A stretch of 64,000 nucleotides of DNA from Paenirhizobium daejeonense (GTDB lineage Bacteria > Pseudomonadota > Alphaproteobacteria > Rhizobiales > Rhizobiaceae): positions 372,001 through 436,000 of the forward strand of contig NZ_JACLAL010000001.1 in assembly GCF_014280875.1 (NCBI RefSeq). The letters run 5' to 3'. Of the stretch, positions 56,367 through 64,000 are shown one piece after another; within the stretch, counting starts at the first letter, position 1, and the number at the start of each line of letters is the position of its first letter. Under the pieces are notes generated by a model. That model ran no database searches, was not told the origin of the DNA, and saw only the letters and a list, made by a program, of their open reading frames with translations. A program made the translations under genes and the position numbers.

Positions 56367-56682
56367 TTTCCACCATGAATGGCGCAGCACTCGAAATACG
56401 ATATCGAAATTCGAGAACAATATCCCGTACTGTCATGACACCGGTATGAATGGTCTTTTATGGCACGGATGCAAGATGAGGGGTGTGCTCTGCCGGTGCA
56501 TGCGATGCACATGCGCATCGCCTCATGAAAAATTCACTCACCTCTCGCAAAGTTGAGCCGGTCTTCCGTTGCAAGGTTAATACATTCCTGTTGCATTGCA
56601 TGATATGTCGGAACAAACCGGGTTCGAGCGTCTTGCTCTGCGGTTGTTTCGCGTCGTCTCTGAATAGGAAGTTCCCTTGCCC

Positions 56683-57414
56683 ATGTCGTCTTCGCGCAGC
56701 TTTTCCCGCCGCTCCTTTCTGTCGTTATCAGGGTTAGGTGCAGCCAGCCTTCTGGCCGGTTGCGCCTCCACGCGCCCCGTCGTAACTCCGGGCGGTTTTG
56801 CCGTGAGCTATCGCGGCGGCCCCGGCAGCCCCGTAATGAGTTCCCCCATGCAGGCGGGTTCGGCCGAACTCGACACCATGTATGGCGAGATCTACGACAA
56901 CGACTTCGTCATCCCGGCCGTGCCCTACCAGAAGATCGATCCCCGCTACTATCGCCAGCGCGTCGTCGACCCGACCGGCCAGCCGCCCGGCACCATCGTC
57001 GTCGATACGCCTTCGCGCTTCCTTTATCTGGTGGAATCCGGCGGCACCGCCATGCGCTACGGCGTCGGCATCGGCCGTGAGGGCTTTGCATGGCAGGGCG
57101 CCGGCGTCATCCAGTGGCGTCAGAAGTGGCCGAAGTGGACCCCGCCGGATGAGATGATCGGCCGCCAGCCGGAGCTCGCCAAGTATTCCGCCGCCAATGG
57201 CGGCATGCCGCCGGGCCTCAAGAACCCGCTCGGCGCCCGCGCGCTCTACATCTTCCAGAACGGCCAGGACACGCTTTACCGCCTGCACGGTTCGCCGGAA
57301 TGGAACTCCATAGGCAAGGCGGTCTCTTCCGGCTGCGTGCGCCTGATGAACCAGGACATCATCGACCTCTACGACCGCGTGCCGAACAAGGCCCGCATTC
57401 TCGTCTGGCAGTAA
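56683..57414 (+). CDS. L,D-transpeptidase, Tat/lipoprotein
   Basis: A 243-residue YkuD-domain enzyme with an N-terminal twin-arginine motif SRRSFLSLSGLGAASLLAGC, which contains a lipobox (LAGC). It is therefore a candidate for folded export and lipid anchoring. The catalytic cysteine is C218 in SSGCVRL after HGSPEW. It is a paralogue of the enzyme at 53968-54795; the two flank padR-chrA. ATG 56683 follows AGGAAG. Confidence 0.92.
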   Translation: MSSSRSFSRRSFLSLSGLGAASLLAGCASTRPVVTPGGFAVSYRGGPGSPVMSSPMQAGSAELDTMYGEIYDNDFVIPAVPYQKIDPRYYRQRVVDPTGQPPGTIVVDTPSRFLYLVESGGTAMRYGVGIGREGFAWQGAGVIQWRQKWPKWTPPDEMIGRQPELAKYSAANGGMPPGLKNPLGARALYIFQNGQDTLYRLHGSPEWNSIGKAVSSGCVRLMNQDIIDLYDRVPNKARILVWQ

Positions 57415-57510
57415 GCCGTCGTTCTCCCGTCCGGGAGATCGGTGTACAAGGCGTGCCGTGATCCTTCCTCTCCCCGTCCAAGGGGAGGGGAGGCGGAATG
57501 AGCGCTCTCC

Positions 57511-57960
57511 TCAAGAGAGCGCGTCGAGCTGGTTTTTCAGCATTTTCAGATTGTCGCGCAGGCTTTCCAGTTCTGAGATCGTGCAGCCGGTCGCCTGACC
57601 GATGGCGCGCATGACGCCGACAGCCTTTGCCTTCATCGTCCGGCCGCTTTCCGTCAGCATGATGAAGACTTGGCGTTCGTCGACCTTGTCGCGCTGCCGC
57701 GTGACGTATCCCGCCTGTTCCAGTCGCTTGAGCAGCGGCGAAAGCGTGCCTGAATCAAGACCGAGGCGTTCGCCGAGCGCCTTCACCTGCAGGCCGTCCT
57801 CCTCCCACAGCGCCATCATTGCCAGATATTGCGGATAGGTGAGGCCGAGCGGCTCAAGCAGCGGCTTGTAGGCCCGCGTGAAGGCGTGCGCAGCACCGTA
57901 GAGCGCAAAGCAGATCTGCCGATCCAGCTTCAGTTCTTTTTCTAGTTCCTTGTCGTCCAT
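57511..57960 (-). CDS. ohrR: Organic hydroperoxide resistance regulator OhrR
   Basis: A 149-residue MarR-family repressor. C17 in [12 protein letters not shown] is the peroxide-sensing cysteine of OhrR, and [14 protein letters not shown] with [21 protein letters not shown] forms the DNA-binding part. Oxidation by organic peroxides releases it from DNA. It is divergent from ohr, with a perfect palindrome between them. Confidence 0.95.
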   Translation of the reverse strand: MDDKELEKELKLDRQICFALYGAAHAFTRAYKPLLEPLGLTYPQYLAMMALWEEDGLQVKALGERLGLDSGTLSPLLKRLEQAGYVTRQRDKVDERQVFIMLTESGRTMKAKAVGVMRAIGQATGCTISELESLRDNLKMLKNQLDALS

Positions 57961-58037
57961 GGCCGATCGAGCCCCTTATCCGTGCGCAGTGGAATTGTCG
58001 TCAATTCCGGTTTCGGAAGCAATGTGAAAAAAGATAG

Positions 58038-58066
58038 TTGCGCACAATTCAATTGTACGATACATA
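58038..58066 (+). promoter_or_regulatory. ohr promoter with OhrR operator in the spacer
   Basis: TTGCGC (58038-58043) and TACATA (58061-58066) are 17 bases apart. Between them lies ACAATT-C-AATTGT (58044-58056), a perfect palindrome of the known OhrR-type operator. A bound repressor would sit between the promoter boxes and block RNA polymerase. Confidence 0.85.
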
Positions 58067-58128
58067 ATGCGCATCGCCAACCCGCACAACCCGGTTAGCC
58101 GGTCAAACCAGCAAAAGGAGCATACGAA

Positions 58129-58551
58129 ATGGCTATTCTCTATACCGCACAGGCATCCGCCACCGGTGGCCGCGCAGGCCACGCAGTGAGCGACAACGGC
58201 GTACTCGACGTCACGCTGACCGTTCCGAAGGAACTCGGCGGCGATGGCGCCACCGGCACGAACCCCGAACAGCTTTTCGCAGCCGGTTATTCCGCCTGCT
58301 TCCTCGGCGCGCTGAAGTTCGTCGCCGGCAAGGAAAAGGTGAAGATTTCCGAAGACACCAAGATCACCACCCGCGTCGGCATCGGCCCGCGCGAAGACGG
58401 CACCGGCTTCGGCATTGAAGTCGCGATCACTGCCGAGATCCCCGGCATCGAGCACGAAGTTGCCGAAAAGCTGGTAGCAGCCGCCCATATCGTGTGCCCT
58501 TACAGCCACGCCATGCGCACCTCCACCGAGGTTCCGGTCTCGGTCGCCTGA
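58129..58551 (+). CDS. ohr: Organic hydroperoxide resistance protein Ohr
   Basis: A 140-residue thiol peroxidase of the Ohr/OsmC family that reduces organic and fatty acid hydroperoxides. The catalytic pair is C57 (AAGYSACFLGAL) and C123 (HIVCPYS), and R15 with E48 are in place (TGGRAG, NPEQLF). AAAAGGAG precedes the ATG. It is controlled by the divergent ohrR and followed by a hairpin terminator. Confidence 0.96.
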   Translation: MAILYTAQASATGGRAGHAVSDNGVLDVTLTVPKELGGDGATGTNPEQLFAAGYSACFLGALKFVAGKEKVKISEDTKITTRVGIGPREDGTGFGIEVAITAEIPGIEHEVAEKLVAAAHIVCPYSHAMRTSTEVPVSVA

Positions 58552-58610
58552 TTTTCTTCCGGGTCCGCCTTTCGCGGACATCGGAATATCCCAACGGATC
58601 CACCGCCAAA

Positions 58611-58629
58611 GGCCGGCTTCACGCCGGCC
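58611..58629 (+). terminator. Hairpin after ohr
   Basis: GGCCGGC (58611-58617) pairs with GCCGGCC (58623-58629) around TTCAC, flanked by AAA and TTC. A likely terminator of ohr and start of the repeat-rich gap. Confidence 0.6.
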
Positions 58630-58678
58630 TTCAGGTTGTTGACAAAGGTCGTTATTGAAAGCCGAGGCATCCTATTCC

Positions 58679-58818
58679 GTCATGCCGGGCCTGTTCCGGC
58701 ATCCAGCAGCGCGATGTCCATCGCGCAAGAGAGGTATTTTCGATCAAGGACTTGATCGCGTTGGTTTCGGTGAAGAGTTTGTCAGCAGTCTGAAGGCCGG
58801 CTTCATGCCGGCCTTTCT
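58679..58818. repeat. Dispersed intergenic repeat, family B, truncated copy 3, plus a second hairpin
   Basis: GTCATGCCGGGCC onwards matches copies 1 and 2 up to GGACTTGATCGCG and then breaks off near 58768. A further hairpin GGCCGGC-TTCAT-GCCGGCC with TTTCTT follows at 58795-58818 and repeats the one at 58611. The remainder of the 534-base gap 58552-59085 shows no gene. Confidence 0.75.
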
Positions 58819-59085
58819 TCGTTCTATTCCGGGCGCGGAGTTAAGAGAGGCGGGCGTTTCGTAATACCGTGACGGGCTAGACGAGGCCGCTCAGGTCTGT
58901 CACAACGCAATCGGGATGCGACTGCCGTTAGATTTAGAACGGGGTCGGGCTGCTGATTGACGTCAGGCGGCTGCCGCGAGGACACGCTGGCTGTCCCATG
59001 ACTCTCCCGGAACATGGTGACTTCAACTCCTCACCTTGGAGGGCAGGGGAAGAGTGCCCGCATCGGGATGACGCGCGCCATTCCG

Positions 59086-59535
59086 CTATCGCGAAATTTC
59101 CATCAGGTCTTGCCTCAGCCCATCCGCGTCGCCCGAGGAAAGTTCGGCTTCGACGGCTGCGTGTGTTTCTCGCCAGATCGGTAGGGCGGCCGAGAGTATG
59201 GCGGTGCCTTCTTCGGTCAGTCGCAGCCGCTTGCCGCGTTTGTCCCTTGGATCCGCTTCGATCAAGACCCATCCTCGGCGGGTGAGCGGCTTGAGGGCGG
59301 CAGTGAGGGTGGTGCGGTCCATGGCGAGCAGATGCGCCACTGGCCCCATGGGCGGCGGTTCTGGCCGATTGAGCGCCATCATCAGCGAGAATTGCCCGTT
59401 CGTCAGTCCGACCCCCTTCATGGCCATATCGAAACGGCGCGCGAGCGCCCGGGCTGCCCGCTGCGCATGCAGACAAAGGCAGGTATCGCGAACATGGATG
59501 GTTGTGGAGAAGGGAATCGAGGGCTGGTTTGACAT
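59086..59535 (-). CDS. MarR family transcriptional regulator
   Basis: A 149-residue winged helix: TNGQFSLMMALNRPEPPPMGPVAHLLAMDRTTLTAALKPLTRRGWV and DPRDKRGKRLRLTEEG cover the HTH and wing. Three cysteines near the N-terminus (CLCLH) could be redox-active, though this is a guess. It is divergent from the DUF899-DUF1579-VOC genes, with a perfect 12-bp palindrome between them. Confidence 0.9.
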   Translation of the reverse strand: MSNQPSIPFSTTIHVRDTCLCLHAQRAARALARRFDMAMKGVGLTNGQFSLMMALNRPEPPPMGPVAHLLAMDRTTLTAALKPLTRRGWVLIEADPRDKRGKRLRLTEEGTAILSAALPIWRETHAAVEAELSSGDADGLRQDLMEISR

Positions 59536-59546
59536 GTCATAAATAT

Positions 59547-59558
59547 GTTGATATCAAC
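59547..59558. promoter_or_regulatory. Probable MarR operator
   Basis: GTTGATATCAAC is a perfect 12-bp palindrome, extended to 16 of 18 symmetric positions (TATGTTGATATCAACGTA). It lies 12 bases before the MarR start. A wider TGACAT/ATGTCA pair surrounds it. Autoregulation, perhaps with control of the DUF899 gene, is likely. Confidence 0.65.
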
Positions 59559-59665
59559 GTAAATGTCAAGGTGGAACGATCCGGGGAGTGGAGCGTTGAT
59601 GGTCTTGGCGTGAGGTGTAGCCTTGTGCGAGCCGCAGAATGTGCAGATCTTCGGAGGAGGAAGGA

Positions 59666-60394
59666 ATGGAACATTCAGTCGTATCCCGTCAGGAATGGCT
59701 GGAGGCGCGCCGTGCGCTCCTGCAGAAGGAAAAGGAGGTCACCCACGCCCGCGATCGGCTAAATGCCGAGCGGCTCGCCTTGCCCTGGGTGAAGGTGGAA
59801 AAGGAGTATGTTTTCGACACGCCTTCAGGGCCGAAGACGCTGGCGGGCCTGTTCGACGGACGCAGCCAGTTGATCGTCTACCATTTCATGCTCGGCCCCG
59901 ATTGGGAGGCAGGCTGTCCCGGCTGCTCTTTCCTGGCGGATCATCTCGATGGCTCGCTGCCGCATCTCAACCACCACGATGTAACGCTGGTCAGCGTGTC
60001 ACGCGCTCCGATCGAAAAGATCGAGGCCTACAAGCGGCGCATGGGTTGGCGCTTCCCCTGGGTGTCGGCCTTCAGCAATGATTTCAACCGGGATTTCCAC
60101 GTGTCCTTCACCCCGGAGGAACTGGCATCAGGCCATGTGACCTACAATTTCACGGAAACGCCGACGGAACAGGCGCATGACGAACTGCCGGGTCTCTCAA
60201 GCTTTTACCGGGATGCCGCCGGCAATGTCTTCCATACCTATTCCAGCTATGCGCGCGGCCCGGAAGAGCTGATCGGTACGCTGATGATCCTCGACCGCGC
60301 GCCGAAGGGCCGCAACGAAGGATCGACGATGGATTTCGTCCGCCGCCATGATGAATACGAGGAGAAGCCGAAGGCGGCGAGTTGTTGCCACTGA
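59666..60394 (+). CDS. DUF899 thioredoxin-family protein
   Basis: A 242-residue protein with a thioredoxin-like fold. The region GPDWEAGCPGCSFLADHLDGSLPHL places a CxxC at the usual site, and LVSVSRAPIEKIEAYKRRMGW and FNRDFHVSFT are DUF899 marks. The C-terminus ends in a CC pair, possibly metal-binding. The family's reaction is not established. ATG 59666 follows GGAGGAGGAAGG, a very strong site. First gene of a likely three-gene unit. Confidence 0.9.
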   Translation: MEHSVVSRQEWLEARRALLQKEKEVTHARDRLNAERLALPWVKVEKEYVFDTPSGPKTLAGLFDGRSQLIVYHFMLGPDWEAGCPGCSFLADHLDGSLPHLNHHDVTLVSVSRAPIEKIEAYKRRMGWRFPWVSAFSNDFNRDFHVSFTPEELASGHVTYNFTETPTEQAHDELPGLSSFYRDAAGNVFHTYSSYARGPEELIGTLMILDRAPKGRNEGSTMDFVRRHDEYEEKPKAASCCH

Positions 60395-60418
60395 TGCATC
60401 CGGCAGGGAGGGCCGGCC

Positions 60419-60907
60419 ATGGAAACATCAAAACCTCGGGAGGAGCACCGCTTCCTTGAAAAACTGATCGGTGACTGGATCGTGACCTCCACGACCAGCG
60501 ACGGCAATTACGATCCCTCCGATCCCGAAAAGGCATGGACCGAGAAGGTGCATGCGGTCGGCGGTCTCTGGTTCGTCTGCGAGGGCGGGGGCGTCATGCC
60601 CGATGGCCAGAGGGGTTCGGTGGTCATGACGCTCGGCTACGATCCCCGCGCCGGCCATTATGTAGGCACCTGGATCGGCTCGATGATGGACACCTTCTGG
60701 GTCTACAAGGGCTGGCTGGAGCCGGACGGCAAAACGCTGACGCTCGAAGCCGAAGGACCGGATTTCGACGATCCCTCGAAGACGGCGATTTATCACGACG
60801 TCATCAAATTCATCGACGATGACCACCGGCAGTTTTCCGGCAGCGTGCGCCAGCCGGATGGCACCTTCAGGACCTTCATGACCAGCGAAATGAGGCGGCG
60901 AGGCTAG
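60419..60907 (+). CDS. DUF1579 family protein
   Basis: A 162-residue beta-rich protein: HRFLEKLIGDWIVTSTT near the start, then MTLGYDPRAGHYVGTWIGSMMDTFWVYKGWLEPDGKTLTLEAEGP. These lipocalin-like proteins have no known function. It starts 24 bases after the DUF899 gene and precedes the VOC gene by 78. Confidence 0.88.
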   Translation: METSKPREEHRFLEKLIGDWIVTSTTSDGNYDPSDPEKAWTEKVHAVGGLWFVCEGGGVMPDGQRGSVVMTLGYDPRAGHYVGTWIGSMMDTFWVYKGWLEPDGKTLTLEAEGPDFDDPSKTAIYHDVIKFIDDDHRQFSGSVRQPDGTFRTFMTSEMRRRG

Positions 60908-60985
60908 CTTACACCCTCCCGTCGAGAGACCGGGCATTCCCGGAGCGACACAATCGGGCTCAATAAAAGAGAGAGGATTTTTCCC

Positions 60986-61762
60986 ATGCAAGGCGGGTTT
61001 ATCTGGTACGAACTGATGACGCCCGATCCGGTGGCGGCGACCGACTTCTATTCGAAGGTCACGGGCTGGACGGCGAAGGACAGCGGCATGCCCGGTATGT
61101 CCTACACGCTCTTCAACGTGCCGGGCTTCGAGATGGGCGTCGCCGGCGTGATGGAACTGACGCCGGAATTTACCGCGCGCAACATCCCGCCCAACTGGAC
61201 GGGTTATGTCTGGGTCGACGATGTCGACGCCAAGGCGAAGGAATTTGCCGATAATGGCGGCGCGGTACATCACCAGCCGCAGGATATTCCGGGCATTGGC
61301 CGCTTCGCTGTGGTCGCCGATCCGCAAGGGGCGGTGCTCAGTCTTTTCAAGCCGAACATGCCGGATGGTCCCATGCCGCCAGCGCCGGCGACCGGCACGC
61401 AGGGCACCTTCGGTTGGCACGAATTGATGGCCGGCAATGGCGAAGAGGCCTTCGCCTTCTATTCGAAGATGTTCGGCTGGACCAAGGATATGGCGGTCGA
61501 CATGGGCGATATGGGCGTCTACCAGTGCTTTGCCCAGGAGGGCACCCCGATTGGCGGAATGATGACCAAGCCCGCGGAGGTGTCAGCGCCCTTCTGGGGC
61601 TATTACGTCAATGTCGATGGTATTGATGCGGCGCTGGAGCGCGTTAAGGCAGGCGGCGGCACCATAATCTTCGGGCCGCAGGAAGTGCCCGGAGGCAGCT
61701 TCATCCTGCAATGCGTTGACCCGCAGGGCGCCTATTTCTGCCTCGTCTCGACGAAGCGATAG
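60986..61762 (+). CDS. VOC family protein with two glyoxalase-like domains
   Basis: A 258-residue protein with two vicinal-oxygen-chelate repeats: FIWYELMTPDPVAATDFYSKVTGW and FGWHELMAGNGEEAFAFYSKMFGW begin each half. Some ligand positions differ (Y or H then E), so metal binding is uncertain. Family members include hydroxylases, lyases and resistance proteins. AGAGAGGA precedes the ATG. Confidence 0.9.
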   Translation: MQGGFIWYELMTPDPVAATDFYSKVTGWTAKDSGMPGMSYTLFNVPGFEMGVAGVMELTPEFTARNIPPNWTGYVWVDDVDAKAKEFADNGGAVHHQPQDIPGIGRFAVVADPQGAVLSLFKPNMPDGPMPPAPATGTQGTFGWHELMAGNGEEAFAFYSKMFGWTKDMAVDMGDMGVYQCFAQEGTPIGGMMTKPAEVSAPFWGYYVNVDGIDAALERVKAGGGTIIFGPQEVPGGSFILQCVDPQGAYFCLVSTKR

Positions 61763-61793
61763 CGCGGCAAACTCCGCAGATCCGCAGGGCAGT

Positions 61794-62219
61794 TCAGCCC
61801 TGCGGCTGGGCGGAGGCAGGCAGGCCGAACAGCTTGTCGAAGCCGAGATTGAACAGGTAGGTATAGGCGAGGAAGAAGGCGAGCAGCCCGATATTGGTGG
61901 CGAAGGCCTCCATTATCGGCATGCCGAGCGTCCAGGACAGGACGGGGGTCAGCACGATCGCCAGTCCACCTTCGAACAGGATCGCATGAGCGGCCCGGCG
62001 GCGCGGACTTCTACCCTTCACCGGATTGCGGGCCTCCCACCATTCGAACAGCGTGGTGAAAACGAAATTCCACGACACAGCCACCGCCGATGCGGCAATC
62101 GCCGCAATGCCGGAGGATGCGGCGTCATTTCCGAGCATGGCGAAGATGAGCGTGCTGGATAAGAGGGCAAGCCCCTCGAAGGCGCAGACATAGACGATCC
62201 GGCGGAGGACTGGAGACAT
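61794..62219 (-). CDS. PACE family multidrug/biocide efflux protein
   Basis: A 141-residue protein with four helices in two tandem bacterial transmembrane-pair units. Signature elements are RIVYVCAFEGLAL, SWNFVFTTLFEWWEAR in the first unit and RRAAHAILFEGGLAI with YLFNLGFDKLFGL in the second, with the conserved glutamate and tryptophan. PACE proteins export biocides such as chlorhexidine and acriflavine; short-chain diamines are natural substrates of some. Start at ATG 62219; the upstream extension is not family-like. Confidence 0.88.
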   Translation of the reverse strand: MSPVLRRIVYVCAFEGLALLSSTLIFAMLGNDAASSGIAAIAASAVAVSWNFVFTTLFEWWEARNPVKGRSPRRRAAHAILFEGGLAIVLTPVLSWTLGMPIMEAFATNIGLLAFFLAYTYLFNLGFDKLFGLPASAQPQG

Positions 62220-62282
62220 GACGAACTGGTTTCCGATGAATGGGCTGAATGGCGATGAAGGACGATCATCTGTCCGTTTATC

Positions 62283-62330
62283 GAGCAATTCGGCCAAACG
62301 TGTAAACCGGTTTGCGTTCGGAATTGGGGA
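62283..62330. repeat. Dispersed palindromic repeat, family A
   Basis: GCAATTCGGCC (62284-62294), GTAAACCGGTTTGCG and TTCGGAATTG follow the family order with shortened arms. It lies in the 335-base gap 62220-62554, which shows no gene otherwise. Confidence 0.6.
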
Positions 62331-62554
62331 AAAAATGGGAAGATAGGAAAGTGGATGCGAGACTGTCGCGATCTGAAATGCTCTACGGGAAATATCTCGA
62401 GATCAGAGACAGGCAGGCGCGCGGAATGTATGTCGTGGCGGCGGGCTGTTCGACGCGCACTCGGCCTGGGTTGGCATTGGCGGCGTCGATGAGGCGCGGA
62501 AGTCTCAAAGTGAAATCCAGCGTTTTCATCATGGAAACGAGCAAACAGGCTGTA

Positions 62555-62788
62555 TTATCGCGCAGTGGTTGCCTTCTTGGTCGTTTTCCCGGCTTTCTGA
62601 CCGGATTTTTCCATAGGGCCTTCCACCGCTTCCCGTTCGAGGCGGAGCGCTCTCAGCTTCTCGGTTTTCTTGTCACGGGCCGTGGCTTCCGATTCGATGA
62701 TCTGGCGGGCCGTGTTGTCCGTCGCGCGTGCTTTGTCGCCCGCGTTCATTCGTTCCGGTTTGAAGAACTTATCCTTGGTTGCAGTCAC
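62555..62788 (-). CDS. Small basic protein, unknown function
   Basis: A 77-residue lysine- and arginine-rich protein beginning (V/M)TATKDKFFKPERMNAGDKARATD and ending in KAGKTTKKATTAR. Start GTG 62788 is supported by GGAGGA seven bases before it; the upstream in-frame stretch is repeat DNA. The lack of hydrophobic segments and the basic tail suggest nucleic-acid binding. Similar short proteins are common in rhizobia, without an assigned role. Confidence 0.75.
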   Translation of the reverse strand: MTATKDKFFKPERMNAGDKARATDNTARQIIESEATARDKKTEKLRALRLEREAVEGPMEKSGQKAGKTTKKATTAR

Positions 62789-62829
62789 GGGGGATCCTCC
62801 GAGGATGGGGCATGCGCCCGCGGTGCGGG

Positions 62830-62925
62830 CGCAAAGCCTGGCGCATCGGCCCGAGAGTGGCAATCGCTTCCGGATTACACGATGCGCAGAGTCAAACGGT
62901 CAGAGCGCCTTCCTGGGTCCGTAGA
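62830..62925. repeat. Dispersed intergenic repeat, family C, copy 2
   Basis: Contains GGCGCATCGGCCCGAGAGTGG, CGATGCGCAGAGTC, CAGAGCGCC and GGGTCCG in the same order as 8694-8806. It occupies the gap between the small basic protein gene and rpsU. Confidence 0.5.
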
Positions 62926-62952
62926 GACCCACGGCTCTCCAGGGCAGATAGG

Positions 62953-63192
62953 TCAGCGGGCCGGGCGAACCGCCTTTTTCGGCGCAGGCAGGAGGCCTTC
63001 GCGCTGCATCTTCTTGCGGGCAAGCTTACGCTGGCGGCGAATGGCCTCGGCCTTTTCGCGGGCGCGCTTTTCCGAAGGCTTTTCATAGGCGCTGCGCGCC
63101 TTCATTTCACGAAATACGCCTTCGCGCTGCAGCTTTTTCTTGAGAACGCGAAGAGCCTGATCAACATTGTTGTCCCGAACGAGAACCTGCAA
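62953..63192 (-). CDS. rpsU: 30S ribosomal protein S21
   Basis: A 79-residue basic protein, [20 protein letters not shown] onwards, clearly S21, which binds the 3' end of 16S rRNA and helps mRNA selection. It has the long alphaproteobacterial C-terminus ([24 protein letters not shown]). The initiation codon is TTG, preceded by AAAGGA six bases before. Many rhizobia use a non-ATG start for this gene. Confidence 0.96.
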   Translation of the reverse strand: MQVLVRDNNVDQALRVLKKKLQREGVFREMKARSAYEKPSEKRAREKAEAIRRQRKLARKKMQREGLLPAPKKAVRPAR

Positions 63193-63265
63193 TTGAATTC
63201 CTTTCTGCGGTACTGGACCGCCTTCTACGGTTAAGGTCTATGGTTATCAGAAATGCCGCCGAAGA

Positions 63266-63547
63266 TCAGCGGCTGGTGCGGACGGCGGAAGGCTTGAGCC
63301 ATGGCTCGTCCTGGGTGTTTCCCGCCGGCTTTTGCGGAAGCACTGATTCCGTTGCCAGAGTATCGATATCCGAAAGCACGATACGCCGCTCGAAATTTTC
63401 TGCCTCGAAACGAACACGATACTGCTTTTCACCGCCGTCTGACGGCAATATGGCAACGATCCGGCAAGGAGTTCGGTTCCTGCCCCTGCCGGAGGAGCCG
63501 TCTTTGAGAACGACCACATTGCCGATTGCGGGGTTTGTAGAGTTCAT
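63266..63547 (-). CDS. Conserved hypothetical protein
   Basis: A 93-residue protein, MNSTNPAIGNVVVLKDGSSG onwards, with a central segment EKQYRVRFEAENFERRIVLSDID that suggests a small beta-rich (SH3-like) fold. AGGATAAGG precedes the ATG. No family is recognised. It lies between rpsU and cspA, both on the same strand, and may have a translation-related or cold-related role by position only. Confidence 0.7.
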   Translation of the reverse strand: MNSTNPAIGNVVVLKDGSSGRGRNRTPCRIVAILPSDGGEKQYRVRFEAENFERRIVLSDIDTLATESVLPQKPAGNTQDEPWLKPSAVRTSR

Positions 63548-63680
63548 GGCCTTATCCTGTTTCGGGTGTCACGATAAATCCGCCCCCGATCCAGTTCGTG
63601 GAGGCAGGCGCGTACGTGATGCAGTAACCGTCAGATGCCTGTTTGCAGCATCTCTTGCGTATGAAAGACGGAATCGGGAC

Positions 63681-63710
63681 AAAACAAAAAGGCCGGGAAT
63701 AAACCCGACC
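63681..63710 (-). terminator. Terminator of the cold shock gene
   Basis: On the minus strand GGTCGGG-TTTAT-CCCGGCC-like arms (63710-63691) are followed by TTTTTGTTTT (63690-63681). It lies about 80 bases past the cspA stop. Confidence 0.75.
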
Positions 63711-63788
63711 TCTTCTCGTCACTCAAACCCTGGAGCGTGTCGCTCTGCTGCTGCCAGTACATCCGTGGTCAGCGAGGGCGAATGACAA

Positions 63789-63998
63789 TCAGGCAGCGCG
63801 AAGGTTGTCTGCCGAGTTCTTGCCCGACTTCTTGTCGCGCACGATATCATAAGAGATCTTCTGACCTTCGGTCAGTTCACGCATCCCAGACCGTTCAACG
63901 GCCGAGATGTGAACGAAAACGTCGGTGGAGCCTTCGTCAGGCTGAATAAAGCCGAAGCCCTTGGTGCTGTTGAACCACTTTACGGTGCCGGTATTCAT
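63789..63998 (-). CDS. cspA: Cold shock protein (CspA family)
   Basis: A 69-residue single cold-shock domain with RNP1 (KGFGFI) and RNP2 (VFVHIS) intact: [28 protein letters not shown]. It binds single-stranded nucleic acid and melts RNA structure. The gene is complete; ATG 63998 is three bases from the window end, so its promoter and leader are outside. A clear terminator follows. Confidence 0.96.
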   Translation of the reverse strand: MNTGTVKWFNSTKGFGFIQPDEGSTDVFVHISAVERSGMRELTEGQKISYDIVRDKKSGKNSADNLRAA

Positions 63999-64000
63999 AA

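Overview
The window comes from a high-GC alphaproteobacterium of the Rhizobiales, most likely Rhizobiaceae. The evidence is the coxBA-ctaB-coxF-ctaG-coxC-surf1-ispH-thrB-rnhA gene order, a betI-betC-betB-betA choline-sulfate pathway, an IalB-family protein, a Tat-exported repetitive protein of a rhizobial type, and several families of dispersed palindromic intergenic repeats. No rRNA, tRNA, CRISPR array, integrase, transposase or prophage gene was found. It reads as ordinary chromosome with small inserted accessory modules.

Layout. 1-2.9 kb: end of a SPOR-domain protein, a MazG-like protein, tldD and an IalB-family secreted protein. 3.2-11.5 kb: the aa3 cytochrome c oxidase operon (subunits II and I, heme O synthase, CoxF, CtaG, subunit III), then DUF983, SURF1, a DUF1304 protein and ispH. 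A perfect FNR/FixK-type box lies just before coxB. 11.5-13.7 kb: a 96-bp tandem repeat and an epimerase/AraC pair, which appear inserted before thrB-rnhA. 16-24.3 kb: sulfate assimilation, with cysN-cysD-cysH on the minus strand, a divergent Rrf2 regulator, and the sulfate ABC transporter (sbp-cysT-cysW-cysA). 24.4-27 kb: small membrane proteins, a DUF6508-like frame and a ClC transporter. 27.2-33.6 kb: the bet operon, with a glutathione transferase gene coupled between betC and betB and an opposite-strand membrane-protein gene between betB and betA. 33.8-41.6 kb: HdeD-like protein, an EAL-CBS-GGDEF protein, quinone oxidoreductase, a small ORF with its own terminator, a TetR regulator divergent from a ChoX-like choline-binding protein, a hydrolase and a rhizobial-type asparaginase. 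41.9-51.4 kb: a second Rossmann/AraC pair, DeoR with a deoxyribosyltransferase-like protein, a GST, a DUF2087 protein, a GAF-GGDEF-EAL protein, LysE and the Tat protein. 51.6-64 kb: MarR/MFS efflux, two L,D-transpeptidases around padR-chrA, ohrR/ohr, MarR with DUF899-DUF1579-VOC, a PACE efflux protein, rpsU and cspA.

How the genes work together. The cox block encodes a terminal oxidase with its heme O and copper-insertion assembly factors. The cys block imports sulfate, activates it to APS and reduces it through an Fe-S APS reductase. The bet block converts choline-O-sulfate to choline and then to glycine betaine under BetI control, and a separate TetR/choline-binding pair suggests a second choline-sensing locus. 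Several regulator/target pairs have clear palindromic operators between them: BetI, the TetR/ChoX pair, OhrR, the MarR/DUF899 pair and one cupin-AraC pair.

The strongest leads are the FNR box before coxB, the GST built into the bet operon, the tandem operators before the orphan choline-binding gene, the duplicated cupin-AraC/Rossmann modules and the small-ORF transcript near 37.8 kb. No wholly new system can be claimed from sequence alone.
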